Shown here: one piece after another, positions 54,968 through 63,169 of the stretch
Layout: each line of letters starts with the position of its first letter
Numbering within the stretch: position 1 is the stretch's first letter
Position numbers and translations under genes: made by a program
DNA from: Prochlorococcus marinus XMU1404
GTDB taxonomy: Bacteria > Cyanobacteriota > Cyanobacteriia > PCC-6307 > Cyanobiaceae
Reading direction: 5' to 3'
Assembly (NCBI RefSeq): GCF_017696175.1
Contig: NZ_JAAORE010000001.1
Span: forward strand, 310,001 to 374,000
Length of the DNA: 64,000 nucleotides
The notes under the pieces: generated by a model
What the model was told of the DNA's origin: nothing
Database searches by the model: none
What the model saw: only the letters and a program-made list of their open reading frames with translations

Positions 54968-56932
54968 TTAACCTACCTTCCTAAAGCCTGCAATTTCAGG
55001 GTTTACTCCAGATGGAGGTTTGACTATGCACTCAAAAGGAACTGATGAAAATTGGTTTTCAGCAGAGAATACAAATCTCCTTGAATCAGAGTCGTCATAT
55101 GAAATATATTGTTCACTCCCCATAAGTCGCATATCACTTATTCCCCACATTTCTCCCTGGCCACTGTCTGCAATGCTCTGGAAAGATAAATGTACTTTTG
55201 CAGTTCTGTTTGATTCACCTGATCGTACTAATTCGCCGGCTATTCTCCATCCATTGGCTTTTTTAATGAAGGAGCATTGATCTCTATCTATAACAACTTC
55301 AAGTGCTGAACTTTTTGTCTTGGATAGACTTTTCTTTTCTTTAATTCCTCTTCCAAGATTAATCATTCTTTTAAGCATTTCTGGTCCTTCATCTGGAGGA
55401 GCAATAAATGAAGTCAGTAAGTTCTGAATAAGGATCTGCCTTAGCTCATATCTGATTCCTCTAAGTCTGTTGGCATGACCTCTCCATGTATAACTTTCTC
55501 TCAGTCTTCTTGTTGTAGGCAGCCAGTCATCATGAGTCACTGGTTCACCTGCACGGAAATATTCTTCAGCGAATGCGTTATTTTCCTTGCTCAACTTTGT
55601 CTTGTCAGATTCGGCAATCTCATTCAATGATGTACCTACAAATGCAGCTGCACAATAGGAACCTCCATCACTTAACTTTGTGCCTTCGGCATAATCTATA
55701 ACCATTCCAGAACCCCTTATAAGTGCAATGTTTGAACGGCATGGCAGACATTCCTCTTTCGAAGAGACTCTTGTAACTCCAAGTCTGACAGTACTTTTGA
55801 GCTCATCATGAAGAAGTTCAGGATTGTCTGAGGGTTCCACTCTTCTAGGTATGGGAAACTCAACATCAATTGAGGAACTGTCGCCAGGGAATAATGATTT
55901 TGCACCTTCGAAAGGTTCGACTCTTCCGCACTCAACGAATGGAGACCATATTTCATCAGCACGCGCTTCAGATATATATTCAGCTGATTTCCCCTCTTCC
56001 CGAAATACTCTTGCTTTGAAATCAAGTCTTTCCCAGCTGATTGCAGGCCAGAACCATTTTGATGCAGCTTTTGTGAAATCTCTGCAGAGCTCCTCGGGAT
56101 TTCTTATCCCTGATGAACCGGTGTCATCGCGATCAGGTTCATGAAAAGTTGGGATGAGGATAGTTGTTCCGCACTCAGTTTCATTGTCACGATTGAGAAG
56201 AATTTTTTCTGCATCTCTTTCTTTCATCCAGGTGGATTGTGCAATGGGAATTCCATCTTTTTCACTTTCAGATCCCATGTAGGCTCCATCAAGCCATGAT
56301 TTCCCGTCCATTTCATGAGCGGGAATTTCGCTTCTTCCGAAAATTCTTAATTTCTTTCTGCCTTCAATTCTTGATGAGAAAAGAACAGTGAATATTCTTG
56401 AATGCATCCAGCTGACTGCCTTTCCGAGTCCAAAGCTTCCTCCTAATCCAGACTCTTTTCCGGTTGAAAAATTCTGCACACATAGCTTACGGAAATTTCC
56501 TTTCTCGTCCCAGTCATCACCTGTCAGACCATCAGTTCCGTAATCACTGATTTTCAGACACACCAGATCAGATGATTTCATGGATTCAAGTCCGGCCTTC
56601 AGGGTGAGGGCAGTTCCACTTGAACCTTTCACTGATGAAAGATGAGGGATAAGAGTTTCACTGTTAATTGATTTAAGAAATTTCTCTTTTTTCTCTCCCT
56701 TGAGCACTATCAGATCAAAAAATATTTTCACCTTTTTATCCTTTCTCTGATCGAGACTGTTCTGACAGATTTCTCTAACAAGTGTTTCCAGCAGTGATCG
56801 TTTTCTCTGTGATCCGCCTGCTTCAAAAATTTCACTTGCGGCATTACCACCACTGGATCTACCCTGTCCAAGTGATGGTGTTCCAATCCATTTCAGTTGT
56901 GTCTTTGCTGTTTTCAAATCCCCTTCAGACAC
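54968..56932 (-). CDS. GHKL ATPase (MORC/MutL-like), defence module 2
   Basis: At 654 residues: N-box LVREICQNSLDQ (E54, N57-N58 region), KISDYGTDGLTG (D130 motif II) and GLGGSFGLGKAVSW (motif III lid, about 162-175). The remainder has an S5-like transducer stretch (CGTTILIPTFHEPDRDD) and a beta-rich C-terminus. It is only distantly related to the ATPase at 48366, so the two modules are old duplicates or separate acquisitions. Base composition is higher in G+C than its surroundings. It heads the four-gene operon ending in the methyltransferase. Confidence 0.8.
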   Translation of the reverse strand: MSEGDLKTAKTQLKWIGTPSLGQGRSSGGNAASEIFEAGGSQRKRSLLETLVREICQNSLDQRKDKKVKIFFDLIVLKGEKKEKFLKSINSETLIPHLSSVKGSSGTALTLKAGLESMKSSDLVCLKISDYGTDGLTGDDWDEKGNFRKLCVQNFSTGKESGLGGSFGLGKAVSWMHSRIFTVLFSSRIEGRKKLRIFGRSEIPAHEMDGKSWLDGAYMGSESEKDGIPIAQSTWMKERDAEKILLNRDNETECGTTILIPTFHEPDRDDTGSSGIRNPEELCRDFTKAASKWFWPAISWERLDFKARVFREEGKSAEYISEARADEIWSPFVECGRVEPFEGAKSLFPGDSSSIDVEFPIPRRVEPSDNPELLHDELKSTVRLGVTRVSSKEECLPCRSNIALIRGSGMVIDYAEGTKLSDGGSYCAAAFVGTSLNEIAESDKTKLSKENNAFAEEYFRAGEPVTHDDWLPTTRRLRESYTWRGHANRLRGIRYELRQILIQNLLTSFIAPPDEGPEMLKRMINLGRGIKEKKSLSKTKSSALEVVIDRDQCSFIKKANGWRIAGELVRSGESNRTAKVHLSFQSIADSGQGEMWGISDMRLMGSEQYISYDDSDSRRFVFSAENQFSSVPFECIVKPPSGVNPEIAGFRKVG

Positions 56933-56957
56933 TATATAAAGCGTTAATAAATGATAG

Positions 56958-57053
56958 ATGACTTGTTCAGATTGTCATCTCAACGCTAGAGAATTGCAAC
57001 ATTTAAAAGACGAAATCTCACAATTAACTAGAGATTATATGTTTGAGAAATAA
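56958..57053 (+). CDS. Small CxxC protein, 31 aa
   Basis: The frame MTCSDCHLNARELQHLKDEI continues SQLTRDYMFEK. It has a CSDC pair followed by a charged helix, giving a half-zinc-finger look. It lies in the divergent gap between the module 2 ATPase and the PRTase gene. Possibly a small regulator. Confidence 0.45.
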   Translation: MTCSDCHLNARELQHLKDEISQLTRDYMFEK

Positions 57054-57092
57054 TTTTGGAATCATTCAAAAAATCCAGAATTATATGTATTT

Positions 57093-58223
57093 GTGATGAG
57101 CAAAATGCTCAACTACAAAAATAAATTTATGGCAAACTCAACTTTAGATTTGATCCCCAATGATATTTCTTGGTTGAAAAACTCAACTAAGTTAATTGAA
57201 TCTAAATTTATAAAATATCAATCTATACAAATTTATCATCCTAAAAATTCTTCAAATTTTGGTGACTCAGATCAAAGACTTTTAGATTTCAAGGATTTTT
57301 ACAAGTTTGATAATAAAAAATGTTTTGATGCAGTATTGTTTTATTCCGAATGTCTCAGAAATATTATTCCATCTAATAAGAAAATCTATCTATGTTGCGT
57401 TCCCTCTAGCAAAGCTTATACTAAAAATACTTTGGCTTATCTAATTGGAAAATTGTCAGCCGGTACAATAATTGATGGCTCTGAATTACTTGTAACAATA
57501 AAGAACAGACCTGAAAAGAAAAAAAATTATAAATTTACTAATGAAGAATTAGCTTCAACCATAAATGTTAAAGGGAAATACATTCCAAAAGATTATCAAA
57601 TACTTCTTTTAGATGATGTTGTAACGACTGGCCAAAGCTTTGATGTCTGCAAAAAAATGATTGTTGAAGCAGGATTTAATAATCAAATAACATGTCTAGC
57701 TCTGGGTTATACCGCTAGGAATTGGCATCCAAAAACTTTGGCAGATGAAGTTCAAGTAACAAATTCTTCTATTGAACCTATTAATAAATCTGATTATCAA
57801 AGAACACCCCCTAAAGTAACAAGTGGCAGATTTGATGATCTAAAACCTAATAAATTAGAAATTCATAAAGATGATATGTCTAATAAGTTAAAAGGTAAGG
57901 CTTTGCTCGAAAAAATTAGCGGGCATTCAAGCTCGAATATTGATGAAATTGTTATCACATGTGGCTATATAAAAAGGAAAGATAATTATGGAAATGCATA
58001 TCCAGACTTTAAAAAATTTAATGAAGCTTTAAGGACTGCAAAAGAAAAACGTTATAAATATGAAGAAGAAAGCGAAAAGACTTTCGAAGTGAAAAGTAAA
58101 AAATTACCTAAGAAAGTTGATGATTTTAAAAACTATATTAAGAAAAAGCAAATAAAGGAAAATGTTAAGAAGAAAGTCAAGTCATTTTTAAGCAAGATTA
58201 TTAATTTTTTAATAAATGATTGA
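57093..58223 (+). CDS. Phosphoribosyltransferase fused to a cyAbrB-like domain
   Basis: At 376 residues, residues about 75-210 form a ComF-like type I phosphoribosyltransferase fold; ILLLDDVVTTGQSF (170-183) is the PRPP-binding loop. Residues about 264-320 (LKGKALLEKIS...EIVITCGYIKRKDNYG...FKKFNEALRTAKEKR) match the small conserved domain of cyanobacterial AbrB-like regulators. A Lys-rich helical tail follows. GTG start at 57093 or ATG at 57096. The 3' end overlaps the next gene, a dprA-like gene, by eight bases. Pairing of PRTase with DprA-family proteins suggests a nucleotide-based or DNA-sensing defence unit rather than nucleotide salvage. Confidence 0.75.
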   Translation: MMSKMLNYKNKFMANSTLDLIPNDISWLKNSTKLIESKFIKYQSIQIYHPKNSSNFGDSDQRLLDFKDFYKFDNKKCFDAVLFYSECLRNIIPSNKKIYLCCVPSSKAYTKNTLAYLIGKLSAGTIIDGSELLVTIKNRPEKKKNYKFTNEELASTINVKGKYIPKDYQILLLDDVVTTGQSFDVCKKMIVEAGFNNQITCLALGYTARNWHPKTLADEVQVTNSSIEPINKSDYQRTPPKVTSGRFDDLKPNKLEIHKDDMSNKLKGKALLEKISGHSSSNIDEIVITCGYIKRKDNYGNAYPDFKKFNEALRTAKEKRYKYEEESEKTFEVKSKKLPKKVDDFKNYIKKKQIKENVKKKVKSFLSKIINFLIND

Positions 58224-59148
58224 TTTAACTTCAAATATTTTAACTTTGCTCTCATTAGACGGCTTTGGATTAGTCAATTCTTATAAATTGCTCTCATCAT
58301 TAGAGAGTGTCAGAACTGACAATATTATTGAGGCCCTTAATAAAAGGGAAAATTTCTCAATCAGTAGTGCTGAATGGTGCGCAAAAAAAAATAAATTTCT
58401 TGAAATGCTAAATAAATCACAAGACCAAAATATTTCAGCAATCCCTTTTACTTCAAATGATTTTCCAAAGGCTCTTAAAGAATTAAATGATTTTCCTTTA
58501 GTAATTTTTATCAAAGGTAAATCAGAGGCTTTAAATTTTCAAAATACATTAGCGATTGTTGGCACAAGAAATCCAACAAAATATACTTGTGATTATGCTC
58601 CTGAAATTTGCAATATTTTCTCTTCTAAATCTCAAAGCATAATAAGTGGTTTGGCAATTGGTTGCGATACAATTGCTCATAAGGCAGCTATCAAGATGAG
58701 TGTTCCAACTGTTGCAGTTCTCCCGAATGGTTTAGATCAAATATATCCGAAAGAAAATGCCAACTTAGCTTCTGAGATCATTGATTCTGGAGGGTGTCTT
58801 GTATCAGAATATCCCATAGGTATAAACCCTCATAGATATCAATTTGTGGCAAGAGATAGAATCCAGGCTGGGCTCTCGAAAGCTGGCTTGCTATTAGAAA
58901 GTTCAGCAAAAGGAGGGTCTATGCATTGTATAAGGAAGTTAGAAAAATTAAGAAGAAAAATTAGTTATTTAAGTCCTCAAAACGAATCAAAATATGATGA
59001 ATATTGGTCAGGTAACAAATCACTAAAATCTTCAGGAAAGTTTACTGAGATATTTCCGCTTGCATCAGCGGAGGCAGTTATCACACAAATCAATGATTTA
59101 TTTATCAATACTCCCTTTAAAAATTATGATCAGACCACACTTTTCTAA
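58216..59148 (+). CDS. DprA/Smf-family (SLOG) DNA-processing-like protein
   Basis: At 310 residues the Rossmann-like core is LAIVGTRNPTKYTCDYAPEI, SIISGLAIGCDTIAHKAAIK, TVAVLPNGLDQIYPKENANL, GGCLVSEYPIGINPHRYQFV, RDRIQAGLSKAGLLLESSAKGGSM. These are the DprA/SMF motifs, including the G-x-R-x-x-T and S-G-L-A-x-G-x-D elements. It may be a specialised paralogue, since housekeeping dprA is usually elsewhere and alone. It overlaps the PRTase gene by eight bases, so they work together. Confidence 0.88.
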   Translation: MIDLTSNILTLLSLDGFGLVNSYKLLSSLESVRTDNIIEALNKRENFSISSAEWCAKKNKFLEMLNKSQDQNISAIPFTSNDFPKALKELNDFPLVIFIKGKSEALNFQNTLAIVGTRNPTKYTCDYAPEICNIFSSKSQSIISGLAIGCDTIAHKAAIKMSVPTVAVLPNGLDQIYPKENANLASEIIDSGGCLVSEYPIGINPHRYQFVARDRIQAGLSKAGLLLESSAKGGSMHCIRKLEKLRRKISYLSPQNESKYDEYWSGNKSLKSSGKFTEIFPLASAEAVITQINDLFINTPFKNYDQTTLF

Positions 59149-59199
59149 ACAAGATTAGTTAATTAAAAAAATAAAATAAATGCTTTTTTGCGGGTTTAT

Positions 59200-59634
59200 C
59201 TAAGTCGCCCAATCACATTGAAAAGAGTATTTCCTATAAATTTTCGCAAATCCATTTTTAACCATAAGTTTTTGGATATTTGTCCCTTCTAGAAATATTT
59301 CTGCAATTGTTCTTCCATATCTGTCAGTATCAATTCTTTTAATTGTGACTTTTTTATTTGATAGTAAATTATTTATAAATTCTTTAGAGGCTTTAGCTTT
59401 TAATGGGTCTGCATTCTTGCCTTGAAGTTCGGGAGCGTCTATGCAGGCAAGCCTTATTTTCTCGCCACTTTCAGTTGTGCAAGTATCACCGTCATAGCAA
59501 TTTTTTATTTTTACCATATTCAAAGTAGCTTTTGTGTTTAATAAATAAATTAATGAGACTACTGAAAAAAGTAAAAAAGATACCAGAAGAATGGTACCTT
59601 TTGAAAATCTTCTTCGTAAATATTTTCTAAACAT
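59200..59634 (-). CDS. Staphylococcal-nuclease-like (thermonuclease) protein, membrane-anchored
   Basis: A basic N-terminus and one helix (GTILLVSFLLFSVVSLIYLL) export or anchor the protein. The SNase domain has NCYDGDTCTTESGEKIRLAC with the catalytic Asp/Arg, IDAPELQG, and RIDTDRYGRTIAEIFLEG with the second Asp and Arg. At 144 residues it is typical. It cleaves DNA and RNA outside the cytoplasm, perhaps for nutrient scavenging. It is transcribed after the exported gene at 59640. Confidence 0.9.
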   Translation of the reverse strand: MFRKYLRRRFSKGTILLVSFLLFSVVSLIYLLNTKATLNMVKIKNCYDGDTCTTESGEKIRLACIDAPELQGKNADPLKAKASKEFINNLLSNKKVTIKRIDTDRYGRTIAEIFLEGTNIQKLMVKNGFAKIYRKYSFQCDWAT

Positions 59635-59639
59635 ATAAA

Positions 59640-59990
59640 TTATAAATATTTATAAGCTTTGTTAATAGCTTTTACGCCATCTTTTTTACCTAATCTGCAT
59701 TCAGAATTTAAATGTCCTTTTAAGATAGAGACGGCTTTTTCTCCATTTGATGTGTTTAACCAAGCATACATATGTCCATAACCATTTTGATATAGGACAT
59801 CTTTTGTATATCTATTAACTTCGTAATTATTTATATAACCCTGATCTGCATAACATTTTGCTGCTGCATTAACACCTATTGCATAACTTTTATCAAGAAG
59901 GTCTGATTTGGCAAATGCAGGGCCAGAAAGAAGAGTAAAAGATGCTGCTAAAGGAGCTACTACTCTTTTAGATAAAGTTGATAATTTCAT
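59640..59990 (-). CDS. Exported protein, 116 aa
   Basis: The signal peptide ends at SGPAFAKS (cleavage after AFA). The mature part has KCYADQGYINNYEVNRYTKD and HLNSECRLGKKDGVKAINKA with two Cys that could pair. It is periplasmic or secreted. It is five bases upstream of the SNase gene in the same direction. Confidence 0.65.
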   Translation of the reverse strand: MKLSTLSKRVVAPLAASFTLLSGPAFAKSDLLDKSYAIGVNAAAKCYADQGYINNYEVNRYTKDVLYQNGYGHMYAWLNTSNGEKAVSILKGHLNSECRLGKKDGVKAINKAYKYL

Positions 59991-60059
59991 TGAATTAATA
60001 ATTTCTTGTACATTTTCTATTTGTTCTCAGTTTTTAAGATGATTCCAAATTGATAGTCT

Positions 60060-61346
60060 TTAGAAATATCTTTTTTTACCTGTACTTCCTATTGTGTAGC
60101 GGCCCCCTCTTGGCCCCGTATAAACGGGACTTAATCCTCCTGAGTTGTTGTAAATTATTTCTCCAATTGATGGCCTTATTAAGTTTCTAGTTGTTGTTAA
60201 TGAACTATATGATCCACCATTATTTTGATGACTATATTGCCAATTGCTACTTATATAACTTGTTACCATCCCTGAGGCAATTTTAGCTGCGCGTCTATTT
60301 CTTGTGAAGTACCAGGCTAATCCTCCAGCGACAAGGGCTGTTCCTCCAATTATTAAGGCCAACTCACTTTTAGAAACTGTTTTGCTTCTCTCAATAACGC
60401 TGTTTTTTTGATTTGTATTTTTTTGAGGTTCGGCTAAATAATTTATTAATAAGAGACTTTCTTTTTTATTAAAAAAACCACCATTACATAATTTTAGATT
60501 TGAAATTGCCTCCTTTACAGCTTCTTTACTTTTGCCAGCTATCGATGCAATCTCTTCTTCTGAAAAAAGATAATCTTCTCGCACATATTTGATTGGTTGA
60601 GATTTACTTAGTTCTATAGCGTTCGTGGTTTTTTTGTTATTTAAGGTAATATTTTCTTCTTTTAGTTTGTTATTAGGTTGAACTTGCTTTTCAGAGATGA
60701 AATTTTTTATTTTAATCATTTCTTTTTCGCTATACAAGCTGTCAATCTTTAGATCTAGTTCAAGAATAACTTCTTCTAAAGCTTTGATATCAGTTTCAGT
60801 AATGTAAGAAATCTCTTGAATCGAAAAGAATTCATCATGAGTTTTAAACCCAAATGTATTATTATTTAATTCACTTAAATCAATAGCTTCAGGGATTTTT
60901 TTTATGTCGTTATTTTTTTTTGGTTTTAAATTATTTTCCCTGTAAATATTATAGGAATATTCAATTTTCTCTTCAAACCTTCTTGATAAATGAACAAGAG
61001 TTTTGTCACTTATATAATCACTTTTAAGTAAGCAATGATCATATCTAAAACAAATTAAAAAAGGACTGTTTGAATCTTTTCTTTCAAGAATTTTAGATTT
61101 TATTAAAAGTAATTTATTGTTAAAGTTGCTAATTAACACCTTTACTTCCTCTTCTGATAATTCTTTAGGAAGAGAACATTCATGATAAAAACTGATTATT
61201 TCTAGATCGTCAAATGCTTTAATTAGGATTTCTAATTCACCTTTAATAGAACACCAGTCTTTATCTACTAATTTTGCATCTAGGTAGGCTTTATTAAAAA
61301 TATTTTCTATATTTGACCCGGATAGTTGATGAAGTTTAAAATCCAT
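60060..61346 (-). CDS. YbjN-like protein with membrane helix and PBCV-type basic adaptor tail
   Basis: At 428 residues, residues 1-145 are a YbjN/DUF1821-like domain (MDFKLHQLSGSNIENIFNKA) shared with the gene at 61593. A variable linker has two repeated units (FFSIQEISYITETDIKALEE; LFSEEEIASIAGKSKEAVKE), then one membrane helix (ALIIGGTALVAGGLAWYF). The C-terminus VYTGPRGGRYTIGSTGKKRY fits the PBCV-specific basic adaptor domain, found in large DNA viruses and some bacterial effectors. The overall role is unknown. Confidence 0.65.
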   Translation of the reverse strand: MDFKLHQLSGSNIENIFNKAYLDAKLVDKDWCSIKGELEILIKAFDDLEIISFYHECSLPKELSEEEVKVLISNFNNKLLLIKSKILERKDSNSPFLICFRYDHCLLKSDYISDKTLVHLSRRFEEKIEYSYNIYRENNLKPKKNNDIKKIPEAIDLSELNNNTFGFKTHDEFFSIQEISYITETDIKALEEVILELDLKIDSLYSEKEMIKIKNFISEKQVQPNNKLKEENITLNNKKTTNAIELSKSQPIKYVREDYLFSEEEIASIAGKSKEAVKEAISNLKLCNGGFFNKKESLLLINYLAEPQKNTNQKNSVIERSKTVSKSELALIIGGTALVAGGLAWYFTRNRRAAKIASGMVTSYISSNWQYSHQNNGGSYSSLTTTRNLIRPSIGEIIYNNSGGLSPVYTGPRGGRYTIGSTGKKRYF

Positions 61347-61444
61347 TTTTTTTTCATTGTGGGATTTTTCCCTTTACATTTCTCTTTTGTTCCTATTCTT
61401 TTTTATTGATTCCAAAACCTCCAGATTTATAAATATAGTTATCC

Positions 61445-61474
61445 AAAAAAAAATCTCCTTTATTAAAAGGAGAT
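61445..61474 (-). terminator. Rho-independent terminator
   Basis: On the minus strand ATCTCCTTTT-AATA-AAGGAGAT is followed by about nine T. It closes the structured stretch 61481-61578 and separates the two YbjN-like genes. Confidence 0.75.
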
Positions 61475-61580
61475 GCTTTGTTTGTCGGGGGATGGATCGT
61501 CACAATCAGACGCCTTGTCTTCCTCTTTTGAGTATTTTATAACTTTCAACTTAAGAAAGTTTCAGGCTCCCCGACAAAGT
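61453..61580 (-). ncRNA. Candidate structured RNA or 3' UTR between the YbjN-like genes
   Basis: TTTGTCGGGG (61481-61490) and CCCCGACAAA (61569-61578) form a perfect 10-bp closing stem around 78 bases. Inside are AACTTTC / GAAAGTT arms (about 61540-61561). A terminator follows on the minus strand. It may be a small RNA or the 3' end of the 61593 transcript. Confidence 0.4.
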
Positions 61581-61592
61581 TTTAATTAATTT

Positions 61593-62018
61593 TTATCTTT
61601 TTAGAAAGATCTCATCGTAAATTTGATTTGTGAAGAGAAGATGTCTTTCAACCATCCTTGTTAATTTAACCAATGTCTTTCCACTTATTGATTCGTGTTC
61701 AAGAATTACATGATTATATTTAATAGCTAAGCATATTTCTCCATCTTCTGTATTTGAAACATAAGCTTTAAGCATAATCATTTTCTCATTAATTTCTTTT
61801 GCAAAACGATTAGCATCTTCTTCTGTAAAATCTTTACTAAAGTAAATCCAGTTTTGATACTGGAGGATATTTTGCTCGCTATGTGCAATTAAAAGCATAT
61901 TCCTTTCGCCATTTATTGCGCAGAATTCAGTGTCCTTTACGGTTTCTGCTTCAATGTATGCATTATTAAAGATGCTTGTTAGGTTTGAACCAGATAATTG
62001 ATGAAGTTTAAAATCCAT
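61593..62018 (-). CDS. YbjN-like single-domain protein (paralogue of 60060 N-terminus)
   Basis: At 141 residues it begins MDFKLHQLSGSN exactly like the gene at 60060. It continues FNNAYIEAETVKDTEFCAIN, YFSKDFTEEDANRFAKEINE, ISGKTLVKLTRMVERHLLF. This suggests one domain duplicated, with the larger gene gaining the membrane and adaptor parts. The 5' leaders of the two genes are also alike. Soluble; role unknown. Confidence 0.6.
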   Translation of the reverse strand: MDFKLHQLSGSNLTSIFNNAYIEAETVKDTEFCAINGERNMLLIAHSEQNILQYQNWIYFSKDFTEEDANRFAKEINEKMIMLKAYVSNTEDGEICLAIKYNHVILEHESISGKTLVKLTRMVERHLLFTNQIYDEIFLKR

Positions 62019-62204
62019 TTTTTTTAATGATTGTGGGGTCGTTCCCCGTTACATATTCTTTTAGTTCTGATTAAAAAAAGTGATTCCATTTTTGGATTTT
62101 TTATTTTTATTTGATCTTCAATTTTCAAAAAAAATAAATAAAAGGAATCCAAAAATATGGATTCCTCTTAAAACTTCTAGGGTATTAAATTAATTTGAAT
62201 TTTT

Positions 62205-63137
62205 TCAGTAGTTTTGTGATGATAAAAGACTATTTATGCTCTCTTTAACATTTCCAGCATTACTGCATTCATTAGCTTTTTTATTTGCATTCTTATATCC
62301 AAGATCAGAAGCCTTTATCCAGTCCTGGCAAGCCTGATTATAATTTCCTTCGAGATTGTTATAGATTGCTCTTCCAAAGAATGCAAATCCATCATCCGAA
62401 TTAATTTCAATGGCGTTTGAAAAATCATTTATTGCCCCATTATTGTCTCCGATCTGACCTTTTGAATATGCTCTTCCTATAAATGAATAATCATCTTCAG
62501 GATCAATTTTTATCGCTTTTGAATAATCTGATATAGCTGCATAATAATCTCCTGCTTTTTCTTTTACATAGCCCCTAGCACTATATGCATATGCATCTTC
62601 AGGATTAATCTCAATGGCAGAAGTTAAATCTTTAATTGCTCCTTTATGGTCACCAATGTCAGACTTTGCATAGCCTCTATTTATAAATGCTTTCTGATGC
62701 TGATCATCAATTTCAATTGCTTTGTTGTAATCAGATATGGCACCGTAGAAATCTTTTAATTTATCTTTAGATAATCCACGATTATAAAAAGCTGAAGCTT
62801 TTTCAGGGTTTATTTGAATAGCTCTTGTATAGTCCTGAATCGCACCTTCATGATCATTCAGATAACTTTTTGAAAGAGCTCTTTGAAAAAGTGCATAATA
62901 ATCATTTGGATTATTTAAAAGAATTTTTGAATAATCAGTGATTGCTCCTCTATAGTCTTTTGAGGAATATTTTTTATCTCCACTTTCTATAAGAGATTCA
63001 TTATGGTTGTTGTGGCTGATATTTTTAGCGATAACAGTTTCAGTATTTTTGTTAAAAGTCTGATTCTGTTGAGCGAATAAATTACCGACTGGAATTAAAG
63101 ATAAACTTGCAGCGATAATAAGAAGTTGTTTTTTCAT
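62205..63137 (-). CDS. Exported TPR-repeat protein
   Basis: The signal peptide MKKQLLIIAASLSLIPVGNL is cleaved near FAQQ. About seven tetratricopeptide repeats of 34 residues follow (for example AISDYSKAIKIDPEDDYSFI; each contains G-x-I-x-D and A-I-x-I-x-P/D elements). The end has three Cys (NQACQDW and KANECSNA). TPR arrays bind partner proteins, and location after export is periplasm or outer membrane. The near-identical repeats suggest recent expansion. Confidence 0.85.
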   Translation of the reverse strand: MKKQLLIIAASLSLIPVGNLFAQQNQTFNKNTETVIAKNISHNNHNESLIESGDKKYSSKDYRGAITDYSKILLNNPNDYYALFQRALSKSYLNDHEGAIQDYTRAIQINPEKASAFYNRGLSKDKLKDFYGAISDYNKAIEIDDQHQKAFINRGYAKSDIGDHKGAIKDLTSAIEINPEDAYAYSARGYVKEKAGDYYAAISDYSKAIKIDPEDDYSFIGRAYSKGQIGDNNGAINDFSNAIEINSDDGFAFFGRAIYNNLEGNYNQACQDWIKASDLGYKNANKKANECSNAGNVKESINSLLSSQNY

Positions 63138-63169
63138 GATTTTGTAAACTTTATTTGAACTGTTTTCTT

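Noticed and set aside
55020-56144. Plus- and minus-strand ORFs of 86-106 codons inside the module 2 ATPase
   Set aside because: The higher G+C makes long shadow ORFs; only the 654-residue frame carries recognised motifs.
61357-61542. 61-codon plus-strand ORF between the YbjN-like genes
   Set aside because: It crosses a clear terminator and a paired RNA stem; composition is not protein-like.
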